From contig JAGYXB010001050.1 of the NCBI GenBank assembly GCA_022495005.1, forward strand, positions 682,001-746,000: a stretch of DNA of 64,000 nt, written 5' to 3'. The notes under the pieces were generated by a model. The model made no database searches, was not told the origin of the DNA, and saw nothing but the letters and a program-made list of their open reading frames with translations. Origin of the DNA: Rhyacophila brunnea (Eukaryota; Arthropoda; Insecta; Trichoptera; Rhyacophilidae). Shown piece by piece: positions 23,375 to 34,345 of this stretch. Positions within the stretch are counted from its first letter, which is position 1. The number at the start of each line of letters is the position of its first letter. The position numbers and the translations under genes are program-made.

Positions 23375-23829
23375 TGTCACTGGTCCAGACTGAAAAATTC
23401 ATTATAAGTATATTATTTTGCTTCTCAGCTTGGTGATAAAACTTTATTCATTTCATTTACCATCGGTACATTTGGGTGGCCTCTTGGGTGATTGGGTATT
23501 TCTTGAGACGTGACCTGTCTAATATAAACCAATTCAAATTATGTCACGACTCACGTATATTTTATTCCGGGAAAAACATTTATTAACGTGAATATGAAAC
23601 GGTCTATTGAAAAAAAATATCGGTATTTATTTTTCTATAATCTTCTATTTATTTATTTCAAGTAACTTTTCTTTATTCAGTAAAAACCGATGAAGTGATT
23701 TTTGCAGTTCGGCTTAAATTTATTTTTAAATAATAAAGGGGCAGAAGCCAAAAGGGCATAGACTATCAATTTGCAACATAGGATTAAATGAGAGCAATTT
23801 GAAAACTAAGAATTGTATTTGTTTCTTCA
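23375..23829. other. No gene or element recognised
   Basis: AT-rich spacer between the hAT derivative and the RTE end. Confidence 0.5.
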
Positions 23830-24152
23830 TATCATCATCAGCCGGGGTCCACCCACTGCTGGATAAAGGCCTCCCCTACCTCTCTCCAGTCTTCTCAGTG
23901 CCTAGTTCTTTGCTGCCACGTACATCCACCAAACTTTATGAGTTTGTCTATTCAGCGGGTTTTAGGGTGTTTCTGTGGGCGTTTAGTGTCCTTTGTAGAC
24001 AACTGTATGACGGCATTTGTACAGCGGTTGTCCAGCCTATTCCCATTTCATCTGATTACCACTTTTATCACATCGCGTACTCTTGTCTGCTTCGTTATCC
24101 ATTGGCTTATTATTTCGAGATCTTGACGCGTTATACCCGACATGCCACGCAT
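23830..24152 (-). mobile_element. RTE-like retrotransposon 3' end of ORF, minus strand
   Basis: Reading from 24152 leftward: RGMSGITRQDLEIISQWI, TKQTRVRDVI, a frameshift, KWE-stop-AGQ, KTR-stop-IDKLIKFGGCTWQQ, DWREVGEAFIQQWVDPG and TGA, then a gatgatgat tail. It is the same family as the copy at 18424-19140 and has a TAG at the same conserved Trp (24039-24037). A second Trp is TGA at 23954-23952. Confidence 0.8.
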
Positions 24153-25199
24153 TTAAAATATTATTCATATATTTTTAATTAACTACGCTACGAAAAAATT
24201 GTGTAACTTCATCACAGAATAACCAGCAAGATGATATTTAAAAAATCTATTACCATAAATAACTATTGATAAAATGTTTCCAACAACATTTTGGCTTACC
24301 ATACTCGATATCAGGCAATAGATTTTTCATTCTATTTAACATAAAAGAAATTTTATAGTACCTATAATATTATGTTTTTATTGTAAATATCTTTAAACAT
24401 ACTTAAATATAATTACTCTAAATCAAATTGTTCGTTTAGTTAATGGTTTTAACGGGGAAGATGTAAATTTGATATATTATACAAACACTAAAGTATGCAA
24501 ACGAAATATTATAGGCTAAGAATATCCTTAAACTCTGTGAATTTCAATGATTTTTACATAACACGGTAGAAGAGCCCTAAAGGAAGTAAATAATATTTTT
24601 TTTGGTGTCTATTTTTAATATTCAACCGGTTCATTTCAGATACCAAACCGCAAATAATATAATTATATGTTAATATGGAATGAATAATAATTACTTATTG
24701 GCAGAAGAGGTTGTACTTTTAGCTGCAGGTTTGGGAAAAACCAGCCCCATATTAGAAATAATTTGCATAATACATACAAATATAATATTACCTACGTGAT
24801 GTATAACAAGGGAATGCCATAAATTATAATAAATAAGTAGGTATCTATTTTTTACACTAATACTAAAGTAGCTTGCTGTGTATTTGTGTTAGTATTAAGA
24901 TGAGTGTTAGTAACAAAGGTGTGTCCATATTTAGGGTAAAGTGCGGATATATATCATGCAGTAGAAGGATAGATGCCTCACATTGAATAACTCGTAAACT
25001 TACTTTGAGACCATGGTGACATTATTTTTTATTTCTGCTTCACGTCGAGATGATTTACTATCACCAGGTAATAAAATTATCAGTTTAATTGACTGGTAAT
25101 AAATTATGCAAAATAAAACACTTGAAAAAATTTCTTTGAATACAATTATTTTTTTAATCGTGTCAATATTAAAATTAATGTAGCCTACAAGCTAATATG
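24153..25199. other. No gene or element recognised
   Basis: AT-rich with frequent taggtac-type words; no credible ORF. Confidence 0.55.
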
Positions 25200-25737
25200 T
25201 AGTATCTACGTTAAAGTTCCCACTACCACCCATCATATATGCACAGCCGCTTTATATGACGCTTTAAACGTGTCTGAAAGAAGTGATTTTAAGTGCTCAT
25301 TCCGTCCCGAGACGGAGCCGCACGGGACTGATGCTGCAACCATGCACTGCACTTAAAGAAGAAAGTTAAGAAAGATTTTTTTTGTTTTTTGGACTGGCTT
25401 TGCTGTCCGCTGACGTTAAGCGCTTTGTGTACCCGCATACTGAGTGTCACGAATTGAAATAGATGAGTCTACAGAAGAGTCGGGACTATCCTGCTTCCCA
25501 TACGACGCTGCAAATTTCTCGAATGCCGCAAAGTAATCTGTAGTATCTACGTTAAAGTTCCCACCACCACCCGTCATATGTGCACAGCCGTGGATATGCA
25601 CGGCCGCTTTCTATGACGCTATAAACGTGTCTGAAAGAAGTGATTTTAAGTGCTCATTCCGTCCCGAGACAGAGCCGCACGGAACTGATGCAGCAACCAT
25701 GCACCGTGGTGCTTAAAGAAAAAAGTTAAGAAATAAA
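25200..25737 (-). repeat. Direct duplication of about 180 bp around a short open frame
   Basis: 25200-25376 and 25541-25735 are about 90% alike in direct orientation (gtagtatctacgttaaagtt, tctgaaagaagtgatttta, gtgctcattccgtcccgag). On the minus strand the right copy reads MVAASVPCGSVSGRNEHLKS, LLSDTFIAS-stop-KAAVHI. It runs on through HMTGGGGNFNVDTTDYFAAF and EKFAASYGKQDSPDSSVDSS to a stop at 25416-25418. I do not recognise the peptide. It looks like a decayed piece of a repeat-encoded protein; the left copy carries the KAAVHI part only. Confidence 0.6.
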
Positions 25738-26313
25738 TCTATCTGCATGAATTTGAATTTCACATACTTACTTTTCTTCAATTCAAATAAATTTTAGCGT
25801 CTTGAAAGATCGCTAAATATCATCCGCAGGGTGTATACGGTTGAGTTATGAGATACTGGCATTAGCGAGCGTGTGATGTCCCTCGAACCGATGAGCGGAC
25901 ATGGTTAAAGAAGAAGAAGAAGGTTTTTATAAGTTTTGGGATATTCGATGACTCAGTTCCATAGTACGATGTCAAAAATTTCAAGTTTTGAGTTATGTTA
26001 GCCATTATATTCATATATCGCTCCTCTTCAGTTCCACAAAACTCCAAAAAATTACTAGTTGTCCTCGTAGGGCCATGTTTTTGTCATTTTTCTACAAGTC
26101 AGTGTAGGTAAGTCAAAGCTTTGATCAGCCATTACTCAAAACTACTAATTCCTATTTGTAGAACTATGGGACTGAGCCATCGAGGTAATGTTACTCCAAA
26201 AGATGATGATAAATACGGGCATCCGCATTGTCGAAAACTGCTACACAATAGCGGTAGCTACCAGGATTTCATATTTTAGTCGGTTCACAGGACTAAATTC
26301 TACCTGTGGATGT
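25738..26313. other. Unassigned; short gaagaagaagaa run
   Basis: gagcggacatggttaaagaa followed by a gaagaagaag run at about 25890-25925 resembles a retrotransposon 3' tail, but no coding part is attached. Confidence 0.4.
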
Positions 26314-26321
26314 CTGCTACT

Positions 26322-26585
26322 CAGCGCTCGAAATGGAAAATTTTACGAACCGTAGCGCTCGATAATTTTATGAAAATATTAACGTTGTTATCTAATTGTA
26401 TATGTATTTTATAAAAATAAGTCTGTTATTATATGACTATACTATACTACACTATGGATTTTTTATTATATGACATATCTAGCTCAGGCGGTCAAATTAA
26501 TATTTTCTCGAGACGGAGCGATAATTTTGGAGATTTTATGAACCGGAACGGCGCTCTAGAGCGTTCCGGTCCATTTCGAGCCCTG
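26322..26585. mobile_element. hAT MITE family 'CAGCGCTCGAAATGGA', copy 1
   Basis: 264 bp. Ends cagcgctcgaaatgga and cagggctcgaaatgga (complement of the right end). The exact 8 bp duplication ctgctact lies at 26314-26321 and 26586-26593. Subterminal cggagcg / gaacggcgctc motifs repeat near both ends. Confidence 0.92.
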
Positions 26586-26906
26586 CTGCTACTATGCTAA
26601 ACTTAAACGTAATTATTTAAAATAATACTCGAATACGCAGCTACCCTCCTACAGAGCCAACGGCACCTGGTGTAATATTTTGAAATATCATTCATCCATA
26701 CAAATATACAATATGTTTAATAGTTTAATTATGATTCATTAATTTTACCAATCAGTGCCGTTAAATTCGATCGTCAACCGGCTGAAACAGAATTATTGGT
26801 CGCTATGCAATTCATTCGTGTGATTAGTGACTGACTTAATATTTTTATTGTTATTGTGTTTGTTTTGTTTGCTTCAAAATCAATAGGTAAATAAACTTTT
26901 TGTAAA

Positions 26907-27105
26907 ATGGATTATAAAAAAGTAATATCCAAGCAAAAATTCGCTGAGTTTGATCCTGAAGGCCGAAGAGCTTCAAGGGCGACTAGCCATATCCTCGAAT
27001 GAGTGGCTTCAATTTCGGAATAAACTGTTGACACGAGACCATAAGGATACAGCATACACGCGGGCAGTCTATCGGTTCTGCTTGACAATGTTTCATTTGC
27101 TCCAT
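26907..27105 (+). pseudogene. Unrecognised short coding remnant with one frameshift
   Basis: ATG 26907 reads MDYKKVISKQKFAEFDPEGR and RASRATSHILE then TGA. If one base near 26997 is skipped, the reading continues EWLQFRNKLLTRDHKDTAYT, RAVYRFCLTMFHLLHSNL and stops at about 27113. The two halves have even amino-acid composition. No family is recognised. It may be the start of an old transposon protein or chance. Confidence 0.25.
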
Positions 27106-27147
27106 TCGAATCTATAAATACGGCCAATTGAACGAAAAAGAAACCGT

Positions 27148-27405
27148 CTAATCATCTGTACGACATTCCGTATTGAGTTGAACGTTGCTCCAGTCATTTT
27201 CATTCAGGTGGCGTACTTTCTTCGCAAAGTGCTCATCTGCAGTGATGTGGGCCCCCAGTAATTTAAAACTGCCGACACTCTCGATATTTTGCCCGTCGCT
27301 AATAAGGGAGAAACCTGGGTCAGAACAGGTGCTATTGCACAAAACGTTGGGTTTCTCGTTAGGATGTAGAATTTATGAATTTGTTCCGTTATCTGGAGAC
27401 TTATG
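27148..27405 (-). mobile_element. LINE reverse-transcriptase fragment (SFKLLGAHIT motif)
   Basis: Minus-strand reading LHPNEKPNVLC, then DPGFSLISDGQNIESVGSFK and LLGAHITADEHFAKKVRHL. This is the stretch just downstream of the YADD active site in jockey/CR1-type reverse transcriptases (LNP.KT...I.G..I..V.SFK.LGV.I). It is a fragment of about 85 codons; no active site is present. The open frame on the plus strand over the same bases is a shadow. Confidence 0.7.
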
Positions 27406-27485
27406 AAATGCCTGCCCTATGAAATTTTCTACAAACTTATCTTTGTATTTTGATATTTTTGTCGCGTTTCACCTACCTAACCGAT

Positions 27486-28171
27486 TTTTTTAAACGGTAC
27501 AAACACGCGCGTTAACACCATTTTACTCCCTATTTCAATTATAGTTTGTCAATTTATGGCTACGGCCGTATGTTGTAGCTTAACCACTGGGGAATGCCAA
27601 AAGAAATGGCGTATTTCAAAAAACACTACCTTATTCTTAGGTCAATAATTATTATAAAGCAATCATTATTCTTGGGATGTTTATCACACTTGAATGGTTA
27701 AAGACATAGCTTATAATCAGTATCTTTAGAATTATCTTCAAATGTGTTAATCTTGCCCATTTTTTGAATATTAAAATGCGTAATTCTTGTCAAATTTGGG
27801 ATCACAGAGATTATCAATATATTTTTTTAACGTAAATATTTCACTACAATAATGTCGACATAAATTGTACTGATGGTTTTATAAATGCGTTTAAAAATAG
27901 ATGTAAAAAATCTTAACACCACTGCACAGTTATGTACTGAAATATGACTGTATTCAAAAACATTAGAGCGAGAGGTTTAAAAGAATACTATTTTATGTAA
28001 TAAAAATACTTTATGCAGTCATCAAATGTTTAAAATAAATATAAAGGATAATAAGGCTTCAAAATTATATAAATAGAGTATCTACAACGTTTAAGGAATG
28101 TCCAGGATCTTGCTTTGAAAATATAACAAAAGCTCCATTTTGACCTACGCTGACCATGTCCCCCCTTAAGT
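27486..28171 (+). repeat. Solo arm plus loop of the large foldback family
   Basis: It starts in the loop sequence (acaaacacgcgcgttaac, attttactccctatttcaat) and runs through one complete arm (gctacggccgtatgttgtag to gaccatgtccccccttaa), matching the right half of the 1.3 kb palindrome. The second arm is absent. It is directly followed by a LINE 3' tail fragment. Confidence 0.85.
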
Positions 28172-28174
28172 GTA

Positions 28175-28250
28175 ATCTTGCGAACGTCCTAAATTAATAT
28201 TTTTTTATGTATACAATTTAATAAATAAATAAATAACTTCAGAGGTTGAA
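28175..28250 (+). mobile_element. LINE 3' tail fragment (gcgaacgtcct ... aataaataaataaa)
   Basis: A short fragment of the same LINE 3' UTR seen at 15815-15895: tgcgaacgtcctaaatt, then atgtatacaatt and an aataaataaataaat tail. There is no coding part. Confidence 0.45.
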
Positions 28251-29099
28251 TGGGGATCAATTTGATAAATATGTCACAAGGTACTAACTCCACGGGATCA
28301 AACTTTAAATGTACCTATTAATATATTTACCCACGTGGCGTGCAATAATCAACTATCAAACTGCAAGCAAAAAAAAATAGCAGGAAAAATTCAATTTAAA
28401 ATCATCCATGTAGTATATTTCGTGACATGTTTTTAATAAAAAAATATTATAATAAACAACAATATATTATTTTACAGCTCTTATAAAAGGTATTTATTTA
28501 TGGTTGTTTAAATTTTACGTATCCATTAAGTAAGTCACGTTTTATTATTTGTCTTGTGTTAATAAAATTTAATTAAATATTTTTTGTTATAATTAGGTAC
28601 TAATACCTCCTAATCCTGGTATCCCAAAAGAGGACAAACAGGACAAATTGGAGTGATCGTATTTCTTTGCCAATATAGTTAACAAACATTTTGTAGGTAC
28701 AGTCGTTGTACGTTATTATAATGTGGGTGCACGCCATCTTAGTTTATTCAATCATTTGACATAATAAAAGGTACAAGAATTATAGAGCTAAATAGGTAAA
28801 CCCTTATTTTGACATGAAATGCCTGAACTAATCTGGAAACACTGAAAAACACCTATACCGTACACCAGTCCTTTTTAAACTTATGGGTTGCGGCCTCCTT
28901 GGGAGATGTAGAGCTTCTGCGAAATTTATCAGAAGAATTACACATATTTAGAGATAAGTTCGGTCGGTGCATGAAGTTTTAAGGATCAGAAGTACAATAA
29001 AATATATTGATAACCAAAATAATTTATGTATCGACGGTGGAGGGCCGCGGAGTATTTTTTTTCAAATTTGGGTGACCGTGGTATGAAAAAGTCTGGGAA
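28251..29099. other. Mostly unassigned
   Basis: 28866 (cagtcctttttaaacttatg, gttgcggcctcc) and 29041-29095 (ggccgcgg, gaaaaagtctgg) look like the two ends of a diverged hAT MITE, but the flanks do not match. Confidence 0.4.
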
Positions 29100-29276
29100 G
29101 CAACTGTCAAAAAGTGCTATGTTTTAACAGCCCCTCTCTTGGCTTTGTTGATTTTTAGAGCGAGATAGACAGTTTTGACAGTTTCGACGGCTAACTTATT
29201 GTAACAATTACTTCAATACATAAATATGGTAAACTATCGTCGATAGTCGCCGAGTGTATAGAATAGACCCACGGGT
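29100..29276 (+). mobile_element. Right half of the tctattctatac foldback family
   Basis: Contains gcgagatagacagttttgac, agtttcgacggctaactt, taaatatggtaaactatcg and ends gtatagaatagacccac, matching the right half of the 13126 element. The left arm is missing or strongly diverged. Confidence 0.7.
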
Positions 29277-29478
29277 GCGATATTCCAGTAGTGATCTACC
29301 CCAAACGGTGTTCACGTGTTATAAAATACAAAATATACGGTACGGTCACAATATTGAAGCTCGATTCGATGTAAATAAAACATATTTCAAAGTACACATT
29401 TGTATTTTGTATAAAAATTGATGTTAATGAATAGGTTTAATAATATATATTAAAACATTAAATCATTCAATCAATTGG

Positions 29479-29636
29479 TTTTCACAGGGTTTAATTGAAT
29501 TTTAAAAACCAACCAACGCCATCTGTAAATTGTAGTTTTATTTAAATGAAAACAAATACGTATGACTGAGAAAGTTTAATATTGTGCACTATTTATTGCG
29601 GATCTTAACAGCCTACTTCCGCCCTTCGCCACTGCT
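29479..29636 (+). mobile_element. MITE family 'GGTGGCGAAGGGTG', right half
   Basis: Contains gccatctgtaaattgta, gtatgactgagaaag, gatcttaacagcctactt and ends cccttcgccactg, matching the right half of the 33427 copy. Confidence 0.7.
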
Positions 29637-30292
29637 GGTAAGTTATAAGTCAATGACTAGACTTCGTATGACGTACTGTTAAAAATATGATGCCAGACAG
29701 ATAGACGACAACACCATAGATTAAAATAAAATATTCATATAATTATCTATATTATACTGTTATGTAATTATCACTAAGTGAACGCTTTCTCAATTTAAGA
29801 CGTGTTTTTATTATTTAAGTATCAAAATTTCCAATCACGTGAAATGTTTTTTTCGCACTACGTTGAAAGATTTTAAGATTTACGATGTACTAATTATACA
29901 CTGACTTGTTTTATTTTGATTCATAACTCAATAATAATTTAAAATACCGCACTAGAAACTTGCGTTATTACCTACTAGGATGTGGTTATTCCCAATTTAA
30001 ATTAATAGTGTCTTATACAACCTAAATAGTTGCAATAAAAAAACTACATGTTTGTGTTTTTTATGTTATGTTTTCAAAAATATTCACTAATTATACCGCG
30101 TTCCTATTCAATAATAACTAAAAATCAAGAATTAATTAACATTAAGGGTCCAAGTGTTGTATAAAGGTCGAATATAAAAATTTTGGAGAATAGGCTGTGA
30201 TCTATTATCTACTATCTGGTATCAAAGCTGACAGTGATCTACGAGACTTTTCTATGACTAATCTTTAAATTTAAAATTATGTTTGTAACGAA

Positions 30293-31110
30293 TCATGGCA
30301 CCTTATAAGCCACCATATTATGCTGAGCTTTGAGAACAGATGTCTCCGACGGATACTGGATGTGCGGTGGTGGTATGATTTTTGCAGTAACAAGGAGATA
30401 GGAGAACGCAACAAGCAGCCTCTCATCACGCTGAGAGTGCAGTGGCGACTTGCGACCTGCTCGGCCACGTGCTGCGGATGTTAGAAGAGAACTCCAACCC
30501 GGCTTGCCTGTTCTTCAAGCCGACTGGATACCTTCGTCCTGGAAGGCTGCTATATATATGGCGGAGTTAAGGGATGCTATTATGCTATTACGAAACGATG
30601 CAAGCAGACTGGTTATGTCTCAATGACATTGAGCTACTTTACAAGCTGCTTGTTGGCAAATTTACAATCTGCTTGTAAACTCGCCCAGTGTCATCATCGA
30701 ACAAGCTTACAAGCAGATTGTAAACAATCTACCGAGAAAAGTTGAAAGCCGGTCAACTTTACACGCTACACGCTGACGTGTGGGCCTACTGCGTCTGCGC
30801 AGTAGAGCGATAGTATAGACATCCTGGTAAAAAAACGAACTACTCAATACGACCTGTCCCAAATGTAAAAAAAATACCAAAAATGACGGTTTCAACTCGC
30901 CAGATTGTTGGTTTCTGAGCGAGTGGAAAGTTTCGTGTATCATCATCACATTCGCACTAGCTGACTTACCCGCCATTCTCATTCGCCAACAAGCAGCTTG
31001 TAAGGTAGCAGTAGCTCAATGTCATTGAGGCTTTCGTGACAGGTATTCTTGGAGACGCCGCGTGGCGTACATATACTCCAACTAAGGGGCGGATATGGCC
31101 GAAGAAGATG
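30293..31110 (+). mobile_element. RTE-like retrotransposon 3' end, split by a MITE
   Basis: It begins FENRCLRRILDVRWW and continues, with frame changes, as LLGHVLRMLEENSNPACLFF, KPTGYLRPG, ELRDAIMLLRNDASRL up to 30618. After the 411 bp inserted element the reading resumes as DRYSWRRRVAYIYSN and TAA (31039-31076), the normal family ending. It is followed by gcggatatggccgaag and a gaagatgaataa tail. The same family is represented at 42430-42640. Confidence 0.78.
30619..31029. mobile_element. 411 bp MITE inserted in an RTE ORF
   Basis: Both ends carry ctcaatgacattgag, itself an odd-length palindrome. This is followed by gctac and tacaagctgcttgttggc, repeated in inverted orientation at the other end (with a 6 bp indel). 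Internal subterminal copies of ttacaatctgcttgtaa are present. It interrupts the coding sequence of an RTE element, so its boundaries can be checked against the host ORF. No clear target duplication is visible. Confidence 0.7.
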
Positions 31111-31767
31111 AATAAAATTATATTTGGATTGGGATATACGAGTATGTCACCATTACAAAGAAATACTCAAGTTTACATTCGTCGTAAAAGTTATTAGCTT
31201 CTGCCTTCCTTTGGGTATTAATCGTAAAATTTATTCTCCTACCGTACAAAGTGCATTTTGCGCGACGGTAAAAGAAAACTAAGCCTCAGTTTAAAGCGTG
31301 GCATTAACACATTCTCTTTTTCTTACTCCTGTGGCAGGTTGTACCCAAGTTATGCAATATGAATACAAAGTCACGCAATACAAATCAGGGTTTTCTAATA
31401 ATTAGTTTGAAAAAAAATACTTTCATGTAAGGCTAGTGGTAAGGAAAAAAATATGAATGACTAATAAATGCCTTCCCTTAAAATTTTTAATAAAAACATT
31501 ATATCTGTACGCGAGCGGTAAACTATGGTAAGTCCATATTGTCAATTTCGCAGGATTTTTCGCGCATTAAACATGGTATTTTTTAGTGATATAATGTAAA
31601 ATTATATTATTATTTGTTTTGTGTTCTTACTAGTTTTAAAATATTTTAAAATCCTTTTTTATATTGTTAATGCACAAAACTGGTTTTTTAAAGTTTACCT
31701 CCAAAGACATTTTTTTCCTTCTTTATTAAAGACATTAGGAGTTATTTCTATAGTGTGTTACAGTATG
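31111..31767. other. No gene or element recognised
   Basis: AT-rich spacer. Confidence 0.55.
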
Positions 31768-31929
31768 GATATCAATGGCGAAGATTCGAGTTAGGTTGTT
31801 AAGATCCGACATAAATATTGCATATTAAACTTTGTCAGCCAAACGTATTTGTTTTCATTAGACTAAGACTACAAGGTGGTGTTTGTTAGTTTTTAAAATT
31901 CAATTAAACACTGCCTAATCCAAGCCATA
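31768..31929 (+). mobile_element. MITE family 'GGTGGCGAAGGGTG', left half
   Basis: Contains atggcgaagattcgagt, gttaagatccgacataaata, gtttgttagtttttaaaatt and gcctaatccaagcca, in the same order as the left half of the 33427 copy. The right half is missing. Confidence 0.7.
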
Positions 31930-33420
31930 GTAGATAATAGTAAAAAAATATTCGTTTATCTATAAAATATCTAAAATAATGTCATGTTAAACCATTAATT
32001 TATGTTATAACATAATATACCCATTTCAGGCCTATACACCCTAACTCTATTATTCATTCGACTTTAATACCGCACGTGGGCCCTTAACGTAATTATAGTA
32101 GGTACATAATTATTATTACTGTAAGCATCACAAAATATAGACAGTAATATTGATCGTGCAATTAGTGTCATGATGTAGTGAAGGAAAAAAACTGAAGGAT
32201 AATTCGAATACTTTATTATTTGGCTATCTGTATTTAGATTGCAACTATCGTTGACAAAATAAGGTGTAATAAAATAAGTTAATTTGGAGAGACAACTTCT
32301 AGGTTTTCTTAGAATTAAAAAAAGTACCTATCAATTACTATTATCCAAAATACAAGACGATTGAGGTAAATAATGCCATGTCACTTTACGAGATATCGTA
32401 GCGTTTTTCTTGCCAGATTTAGCATTTTTTAAGAATAGAGATCTAGCTTGCAAAAAAATTGCATCTTGCATGTGGGGCTTAATATTGCGTCTTTTAATAC
32501 CGCAAATAATTTCTCATAATGAAGCTAAAATATTTTAAATAAGTACCAGATTTGGTAGAAAATCAACATGCTGTTTTTTTGTGTTGGTATCTACAGACTT
32601 ATGATGACTAAATTATTTACCTTCGTTCATTTTTAAATTTATAACTGTTTTTATTAGTCGTAAAATATGAAATTCTTCTTCGAATTTTGTTCTTGTAAAA
32701 ACAATGTTCATAATTATCATTTTTTTTTAATTTTGTGACAATCTAGTATTTTATTCCATCTAGCGGGTCTAGCATATTTTCTTACTCTATTTATTTCTAG
32801 CAGAGAATAATGAGACGTCTTAAATGGTGAAGATTACAAAAATATCCTGACGTGTTAAAATGATATTGTGCAATACGTTCACTTTCCAACTGACACAAAT
32901 ACCTTGTTACTGAAATGAACTAACGAGTCAGAACGGATCATTACGTCCAATTGAACGAAAGTCTTAGAATCACTACTGAGTGACTCGATTCCCATGGCTA
33001 ATAAAAAGAATGGCTAATGAAAAGAATGACTCTTTAATTATTTGGATCTTTGGCATTGGATTTCTTCAATGCTATGATTTTAATTTGCTATTAACTATTA
33101 ACCATTTTTTCCTGATCATATAAATAATGTAGTACCTATTCTTGAACAAGTTAGAATTTTATCGTATTTTCTCCGGGAATCTAGTAGATATTCATATTTT
33201 ATTGACGCTCACTTTTATTCTAAGTACCTATAACTTCCTAGACAAAAAAATGTCACCTGCGGCGCAATCTTGTTAGGAAATGAGACTATAATAAGGTCGT
33301 CAAAAAAGTATATTTTCTTTCGATATGATACTGGTATTTTGCGTATTTTTTTCAATAAAAATCCTTCACGGATATCCATCATTTGAAACTGATACTTTTC
33401 GATACGATATCAATATGAGA
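31930..33420. other. No gene or element recognised
   Basis: 1.5 kb of AT-rich sequence without an ORF or visible repeat copy. Confidence 0.55.
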
Positions 33421-33426
33421 TATCGA

Positions 33427-33722
33427 TCGGTGGCGAAGGGTGAGGGTAGGCTGCTAAGATCCGACATAAATAGTGCACACTAAGCATTGTCAGTCGAACG
33501 TCTTTGTTTTCATTGAACTAAGACTGCAATGTGTAGATAGTGTTTGTTAGTTTTTAAAATTCAATTAAACCCTGCCTAATCCAAGCCAATTTTAAAAGTT
33601 AACCAGCGCCATCTGCAAATTGTATTCTCAGTTGAATGGAAATAAATCAGTATGACTGACGAAAATTAGTGTGGACTATTTATGTCAAATCTTAACAGCC
33701 TACCTCCACCCCTCGCCACTGG
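33427..33722. mobile_element. MITE family 'GGTGGCGAAGGGTG', full copy
   Basis: About 296 bp. Left end ggtggcgaagggtgagggt and complement of the right end agtggcgaggggtggaggta, followed on both sides by aggctgYtaagat and gacataaatagt. TATCGA flanks at 33421-33426 and 33723-33728. Partial copies lie at 31768 and 29479. Confidence 0.78.
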
Positions 33723-33789
33723 TATCGACACTTCTTCTTTCGACATTGCAACCCTATAATAAATAGGTACAGTCGTGAATTCATTCTTA

Positions 33790-34342
33790 GCGATGGTGCC
33801 CACAGAACGCGTCGGGCGCCGCACTCGCGCAAAATTTCTACAAGTGGCGCATAAATCATTGAAAATACAACGTAATCAAATACGCCAGCGCCCACTGGAT
33901 ATGGCGACGCATTATACGCGCGCGCCGCATGAATCATCGTTTTTTCGCGAATCACCGCTTCTCGGCGATACGAATGAAAGAAAATACAATGAGTCCATTC
34001 ATTGAACACAGCGAGCAAAAACATGCTGCGCGAGGCATCGTCGATCGACGGGCGGAAAGCAATTATTTAATTACAGAGAAGTCATTGTTTTATTTTATTG
34101 CGTGTTCAGTTTATCGCTGGTTGAATAATGTCATCGTAAATTTTAATTACAAGCCCCGAAATAATATAATATTTTTATTGCTTTGTTATGAGGGGCGCTG
34201 TAATAATATTTATTTTGTGCTGCTTGGGCCGCTTATAACATAGGTGAAGGGTAATGCGCGGGAAGAGACGTGTGATTATGGTTATGAATAAACACTGCAT
34301 TCGCCGACTTCGCGCGCCCGACGCGTCTGTGGGCACCATCGC
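33790..34342. mobile_element. PIF/Harbinger-type MITE, GC/CpG-rich
   Basis: 553 bp. Inverted ends gcgatggtgcccacag(a)acg and the following cgcgtcgggcgc match over about 31 bp with one indel. TTA on both sides (33787-33789 and 34343-34345) is the 3 bp target of PIF/Harbinger elements. Much of the interior is rich in cg dinucleotides, unlike the surrounding DNA. Overlapping open frames on both strands (110, 76 and 104 codons) are by-products of this composition. Confidence 0.78.
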
Positions 34343-34345
34343 TTA

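Noticed and set aside
23799..24182. 127-codon plus-strand ORF
   Set aside because: It is the antisense shadow of the RTE ORF fragment on the minus strand.
27185..27406. 73-codon plus-strand ORF
   Set aside because: It is the antisense shadow of a LINE reverse-transcriptase fragment.
28866..29095. hAT MITE with cagtcctttttaaactt ends
   Set aside because: The ends are only loosely similar and the 8 bp flanks (ccgtacac, ggaagcaa) do not match.
33692..34243. Open frames of 76-110 codons on both strands
   Set aside because: They lie in the GC-rich Harbinger-type MITE and its neighbour MITE; overlapping frames on both strands reflect composition.
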